A program made the position numbers and the translations under genes. Of a DNA stretch of 64,000 nucleotides, positions 61,716 through 64,000 are shown one piece after another. The notes under the pieces are model-generated. The model ran no database searches and was not told the DNA's origin. It saw only the letters and a program-made list of their open reading frames with translations. Origin of the DNA: Microbacterium indicum DSM 19969. GTDB lineage: Bacteria > Actinomycetota > Actinomycetes > Actinomycetales > Microbacteriaceae. The stretch's first letter is position 1, and each line of letters starts with the position of its first letter. The stretch is taken from the NCBI RefSeq assembly GCF_000422385.1, contig NZ_AULR01000013.1:17084-81083 (forward strand). The letters run 5' to 3'.

Positions 61716-62597
61716 TCACCCGTGACGATTCTCGCCCGTGGGAGCCGTGCGCGCATACCCCGGGCCCGATGGCTCCACGGCGGCCAGCCACTCCGCGAGA
61801 TCGACCGACAGCGCCTCCGGAGCGTCGAGCTGGATCAGGTGCCCCGCCCCGGGGATCACCGTGAGCGACGCATGCGGGATGGCGTCGCGCAGCCGCCGCG
61901 CCCGATCGAGCGGGATCCATGTGTCCTCCTCGCCCCAGACGATGTGCACGGGTTCGGAGATGTCTCCGTACGCGGCCTCCACCTCGTCGGTGAAGCGCTC
62001 GTCGGCCTGCGCGATCTGCCGATAGAACGCGGGTCGACCGGCCGGCGTGCACCACGGATCCACGAGCATGCGCAGGTCCTCCGGGCGCAGGCCGCGGTGG
62101 CTCGCCCCGCCGATGTAGGCCTCGAGCGCGCCCCGGTGGACGGCGGACGGCACCTGCTCGAAGACGGCCGCGTGCTCCTTCACGAGGGTGAAGAACGGCG
62201 ATCCCCATGGCGACAGCGCGACGATGTCGACGAGGCACAGCGAGGCATATTCGGCGCCGTGGAGGAGCCGCGCCCGCAGCGCCACGGCACCCCCGAAGTC
62301 GTGCGCGATGACGTGCGGGCGGGAGAGCCCCCAGTGATCCAGGAGGTCGGCGAACAGCTCACCCTGCTCCCCCAGGTCGACGGGATGGGACGGATCCATC
62401 GACGACCGCCCGTACCCCGGCATGTCCCAGAGATAGACCGTGAAGTGGTGCGCGAGCGACTCGGCGATCGGCCGCCACAGCTCCGACGACCACGGGGTGC
62501 CGTGCAGGAAGACGAGTGCGGGGCCCGAGCCGCGGGATCCCCATCGCACGGTCCGGCCGCGCCAGGCGAACTCCTCGTCGAGTGCTGTCGAGCTCAT
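61716..62597 (-). CDS. Alpha/beta hydrolase
   Basis: A 293-residue alpha/beta-fold hydrolase. FLHGTPWSSELWRP is the oxyanion-hole region. The nucleophile elbow reads VIAHDFGGAVA, with Asp at the nucleophile position, as in haloalkane dehalogenases and epoxide hydrolases rather than Ser esterases. The acid lies in the VWGEEDTWIPL region and the His in IPGAGHLIQLDAPE. A cap domain occupies the middle. GATACT ends 6 nt before the ATG. The substrate is unknown. Confidence 0.88.
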   Translation of the reverse strand: MSSTALDEEFAWRGRTVRWGSRGSGPALVFLHGTPWSSELWRPIAESLAHHFTVYLWDMPGYGRSSMDPSHPVDLGEQGELFADLLDHWGLSRPHVIAHDFGGAVALRARLLHGAEYASLCLVDIVALSPWGSPFFTLVKEHAAVFEQVPSAVHRGALEAYIGGASHRGLRPEDLRMLVDPWCTPAGRPAFYRQIAQADERFTDEVEAAYGDISEPVHIVWGEEDTWIPLDRARRLRDAIPHASLTVIPGAGHLIQLDAPEALSVDLAEWLAAVEPSGPGYARTAPTGENRHG

Positions 62598-62649
62598 CCC
62601 GCCAGTATCCCCGCTCGGTGTCGGACCATCGGCCGGATAGCGTGGGGAG

Positions 62650-63075
62650 GTGGATACACGGCAGTTCGCAGACGCCCTCAGGCCGGTTCTCGACGGACGA
62701 TCGGCCGGCGCGGCGAGCACGCTCGTGCAGCTGCAGGCGGCCGCGGAGCAAGCTGGGGGCGGCATCGACGGCATCGCGATCGATGTGTTCGTCGATCAGG
62801 ACGGCGAGGGACCGTTCGACGTGTGGGCGCGCTTCGAGGGCGATGCCGCGTTCGGGCTGGATCGCCGGTTCGACGACGACCGCCGCCTCTTCGGCGTCGA
62901 ATGGGGCGAGGAGGGCTGGGAACCCGAGGTGCCGGGGCGCCCGCGCGGCTGGACGCGCGACGACCTCGAGCGAGCCGTGCTCGACGCCGTCGCCGAGTGG
63001 CTCGCGCCGCTCCTCCCGCTCGGATCGCGCGAGGGGTTCTGGCGGGTCGGGGCGCCGGGCGGGTTGACGGCGTGA
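62650..63075 (+). CDS. Hypothetical protein
   Basis: A 141-residue soluble, acidic protein with no signal peptide or membrane segment. Regions IAIDVFVDQDGEGPFDVWARFEGD and WTRDDLERAVLDAVAEWLAPLLPLG look conserved-type (mixed alpha/beta) but I do not recognise the family. TAGCGT ends 6 nt before the GTG start, and the spacer GGGGAG is too close to act as a normal ribosome binding site. It is divergent from the hydrolase and is the last backbone-like gene before the mobile boundary. Confidence 0.7.
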   Translation: MDTRQFADALRPVLDGRSAGAASTLVQLQAAAEQAGGGIDGIAIDVFVDQDGEGPFDVWARFEGDAAFGLDRRFDDDRRLFGVEWGEEGWEPEVPGRPRGWTRDDLERAVLDAVAEWLAPLLPLGSREGFWRVGAPGGLTA

Positions 63076-63127
63076 ACCTCGGTCAGACGCCTGCGGCCGC
63101 CGACGAGATCAAGTCCCGGACACGAAG

Positions 63128-63161
63128 AAGCCCCGACGAGAACTTCATCTCATCCGGGCTT
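63128..63161. terminator. Hairpin terminator at the tRNA fragment
   Basis: A 14-bp stem with two imperfect positions (AAGCCCCGACGAGA against TCTCATCCGGGCTT) and a 6-nt loop. It lies 4 nt past the 3' end of the tRNA-Pro fragment on the minus strand and also 52 nt after the stop of the hypothetical gene on the plus strand. It is probably the original terminator of the tRNA gene. Confidence 0.75.
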
Positions 63162-63165
63162 TCTG

Positions 63166-63206
63166 TCGAGCTGACAGGATTTGAACCTGCGACCCCTTGA
63201 CCCCCA
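63166..63206 (-). other. 3' half of tRNA-Pro(GGG): putative attachment-site remnant
   Basis: On the minus strand the sequence reads TGGGGGTCAAGGGG (anticodon loop with GGG and the 3' anticodon stem), GCAGG-TTCAAAT-CCTGT (T arm), then acceptor strand CAGCTCG and discriminator A. The 5' half is missing: the expected partner CGAGCTG, the D arm and the CTTGA of the anticodon stem are not found upstream. A normal tRNA terminator follows. This is how a displaced tRNA 3' end looks after an element has integrated into the gene. Chromosome lies to the left, the element to the right. Confidence 0.8.
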
Positions 63207-63611
63207 GGCGTCCAGACAGCGTCATCGAGGCCGAAATCCGCGTGATTCCGGGCCTCAGATCATGCAGCGCGACTCACGAGATGCATGAATTGCATGGTTC
63301 TGGTCCCCCTCTGGTCCCCCTCGTGAAGGCATGTGAGCTACTGAGACTGCTCTTTGGCTGGCGGGGTTTGGACCGGCACCCCGTACAACTCCACCTCAAT
63401 AGCCACGCCTCTAGTCATGGATATCCGCGCGTCGCACCGACCTCGCGTTCCACCCGTCGTCGTGCTCACCTACGGCGCACCGGCGCCGCTCCTCTGCGTT
63501 CAGTGCATGGATGACGGCAGACCGGTGACTCAGCCAACAGATCAGAGAGGGGCTCGCGAATCAATCGGCGATCAGCTATGAGCAACCTACTCAGAGGAGA
63601 TCTGCAGGCAC
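63207..63611. other. Mobile-element interior without a recognisable full gene
   Basis: About 400 bp with visibly lower GC than the backbone. It contains a tandem pair of CTGGTCCCC units (63299-63320), a 43-codon ORF on the minus strand (listed separately), and otherwise no frame with convincing start site and codon usage. A 105-codon plus-strand frame from 63197 begins inside the tRNA fragment and is judged spurious. Confidence 0.5.
63338..63469 (-). CDS. Short ORF of unknown function
   Basis: A 43-codon frame starting GTG and ending TAG; the protein ends in MTRGVAIEVELYGVPVQTPPAKEQSQ when written from its internal Met, in two pieces MTRGVAIEVELYG and VPVQTPPAKEQSQ. Codon choice (AAA, TTG, TCT) is unlike backbone genes. 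No ribosome binding site is clear. It may be a small element gene or a remnant. I do not recognise it. Confidence 0.3.
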   Translation of the reverse strand: MSTTTGGTRGRCDARISMTRGVAIEVELYGVPVQTPPAKEQSQ

Positions 63612-63720
63612 TCAGTCCCAGAGCTTGATCCTGAAGAACCCGCCCTGGGGCGTGTCGTGGAAGTCAAACCCAAGCTCATCTGCCCACGTCTGTAGGTGCA
63701 ATGCCATGGGACTGCTGCAC
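63612..63720 (-). pseudogene. C-terminal remnant of an unknown gene cut by an IS
   Basis: A minus-strand frame ends with TWADELGFDFHDTPQG then GFFRIKLWD and a TGA stop. It reads like the end of a genuine protein, but upstream it runs into the 5' end of the IS3-type transposase gene, where the frame is only antisense. The likely reading is a gene whose 5' part was removed or displaced by the insertion sequence. Family not recognised. Confidence 0.4.
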
Positions 63721-64000
63721 GGATAGGTGACATCTGATTTGGCTTGCCCGCGGGGTGGGCCTGGAAGGATGTTGCTGTGCCCAAGCCCTACCCGTCCGAG
63801 TTCCGTGACGACGTTGTGCGCGTCGCGCGGAACCGTGAGCCCGGAGTGACGATCGAGCAGATCGCGAAAGACTTCGGTGTTCACCCAATGACGCTGCAGA
63901 AGTGGATACGTCGCGCTGACATCGATGAAGGTCCGAAGCCCGGCCAGTCGCGGACCGAGGCGGCGGAGATCCGTGAGCTGAAGAAGCGGAACCGTCTGCT
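63721..64000 (+). mobile_element. Left part of an IS3-family insertion sequence (partial)
   Basis: Contains the start of an IS3-type orfA. The left end should lie near 63721-63745, between the gene remnant and the GTG, but the terminal inverted repeat cannot be confirmed because the right end is outside the window. Confidence 0.65.
63777..64000 (+). CDS. IS3-family transposase OrfA, partial (runs off the window)
   Basis: Seventy-four codons from a GTG, with GGAAGGA 8-9 nt upstream. The protein begins MPKPYPSEFRDDVVRVARN and contains the helix-turn-helix of IS3 OrfA (VTIEQIAKDFGVHPMTLQKW), followed by IRRADIDEG and the start of the Leu-zipper-like helix (EIRELKKRNRLL) used for OrfA-OrfB multimerisation. 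OrfB, the DDE integrase, would follow by frameshift outside the window. It is intact as far as visible. Confidence 0.88.
   Translation, partial: MPKPYPSEFRDDVVRVARNREPGVTIEQIAKDFGVHPMTLQKWIRRADIDEGPKPGQSRTEAAEIRELKKRNRL

Noticed and set aside
63120..63250. A complete tRNA-Pro gene
   Set aside because: Only the 3' half is present; neither D arm nor 5' acceptor strand can be found in the adjoining sequence.
63197..63514. A 105-codon plus-strand frame at the right edge
   Set aside because: It starts inside the tRNA fragment, has no ribosome binding site and no recognisable motif.
1..64000. CRISPR arrays, rRNA operons or a replication origin
   Set aside because: No regularly spaced repeats, rRNA sequence or DnaA-box cluster was noticed on reading both strands.

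Overview
The window is chromosomal DNA of a high-GC Gram-positive actinobacterium, most likely of the Microbacteriaceae (Microbacterium-like). This rests on a strong G/C bias at third codon positions, frequent GTG starts, an mraZ-rsmH-ftsL-ftsI order, PknL, GarA and FtsR homologues, a class II DAHP synthase, and many apparently leaderless genes (a -10 hexamer ending about 6 nt before the start codon).

Layout. 0-2.3 kb: start of the division/cell-wall (dcw) cluster on the minus strand, with a MraZ operator. 2.4-12 kb: DUF3040 protein, polyprenyl diphosphate synthase, Rv2175c-like regulator, LysM muramidase-like protein, PknL, AroG, PlsC and FadD15; the order matches the Rv2165c-Rv2187 region of Mycobacterium tuberculosis. 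12-18.7 kb: peptide deformylase, a MinD-like ATPase with a long acidic N-terminus, pyruvate carboxylase and a ParA-like ATPase. 18.7-26.6 kb: a carbohydrate locus (DUF2264 protein, solute-binding protein, two permeases, YesL-like protein, 2-hydroxyacid dehydrogenase) with a divergent hybrid DeoR/LacI regulator. 26.6-31.8 kb: FtsR, GarA, a CopC-domain protein, Lpd, a second MerR protein and a VanY-type carboxypeptidase. 31.9-38.6 kb: CYTH protein, YihY, prepilin-type peptidase, SmpB, FtsX/FtsE, a TetR regulator and HtrA. 38.6-50.6 kb: PepN, two MarR/MFS pairs, Ohr, an acyl-CoA ligase, a TetR regulator, and an ArsR/P-type ATPase pair.

51.7-60.9 kb: an eight-gene minus-strand operon whose codon and word usage differ from the rest. 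It encodes a BMP-type (nucleoside-like) ABC importer, an amidohydrolase of the deaminase type, a DeoR regulator, a BtpA/SgcQ-family protein and an FGGY sugar kinase. I read it as an acquired uptake-and-catabolism cassette for a nucleoside-like or sugar compound; its substrate is not evident. 61-63.1 kb holds a DUF4274 protein, an alpha/beta hydrolase and a hypothetical protein.

The right edge is a mobile-element boundary. A 3' half of a tRNA-Pro(GGG) gene at 63166-63206 has no 5' half and looks like the displaced end of a tRNA attachment site. To its right lie small ORF remnants and the start of an IS3-type transposase orfA that runs off the window. No CRISPR array, rRNA or complete tRNA was found. 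The word GGATCC is strikingly frequent in the backbone (about 18 copies by hand count in the first 10 kb) but much rarer in the 51.7-60.9 kb operon.
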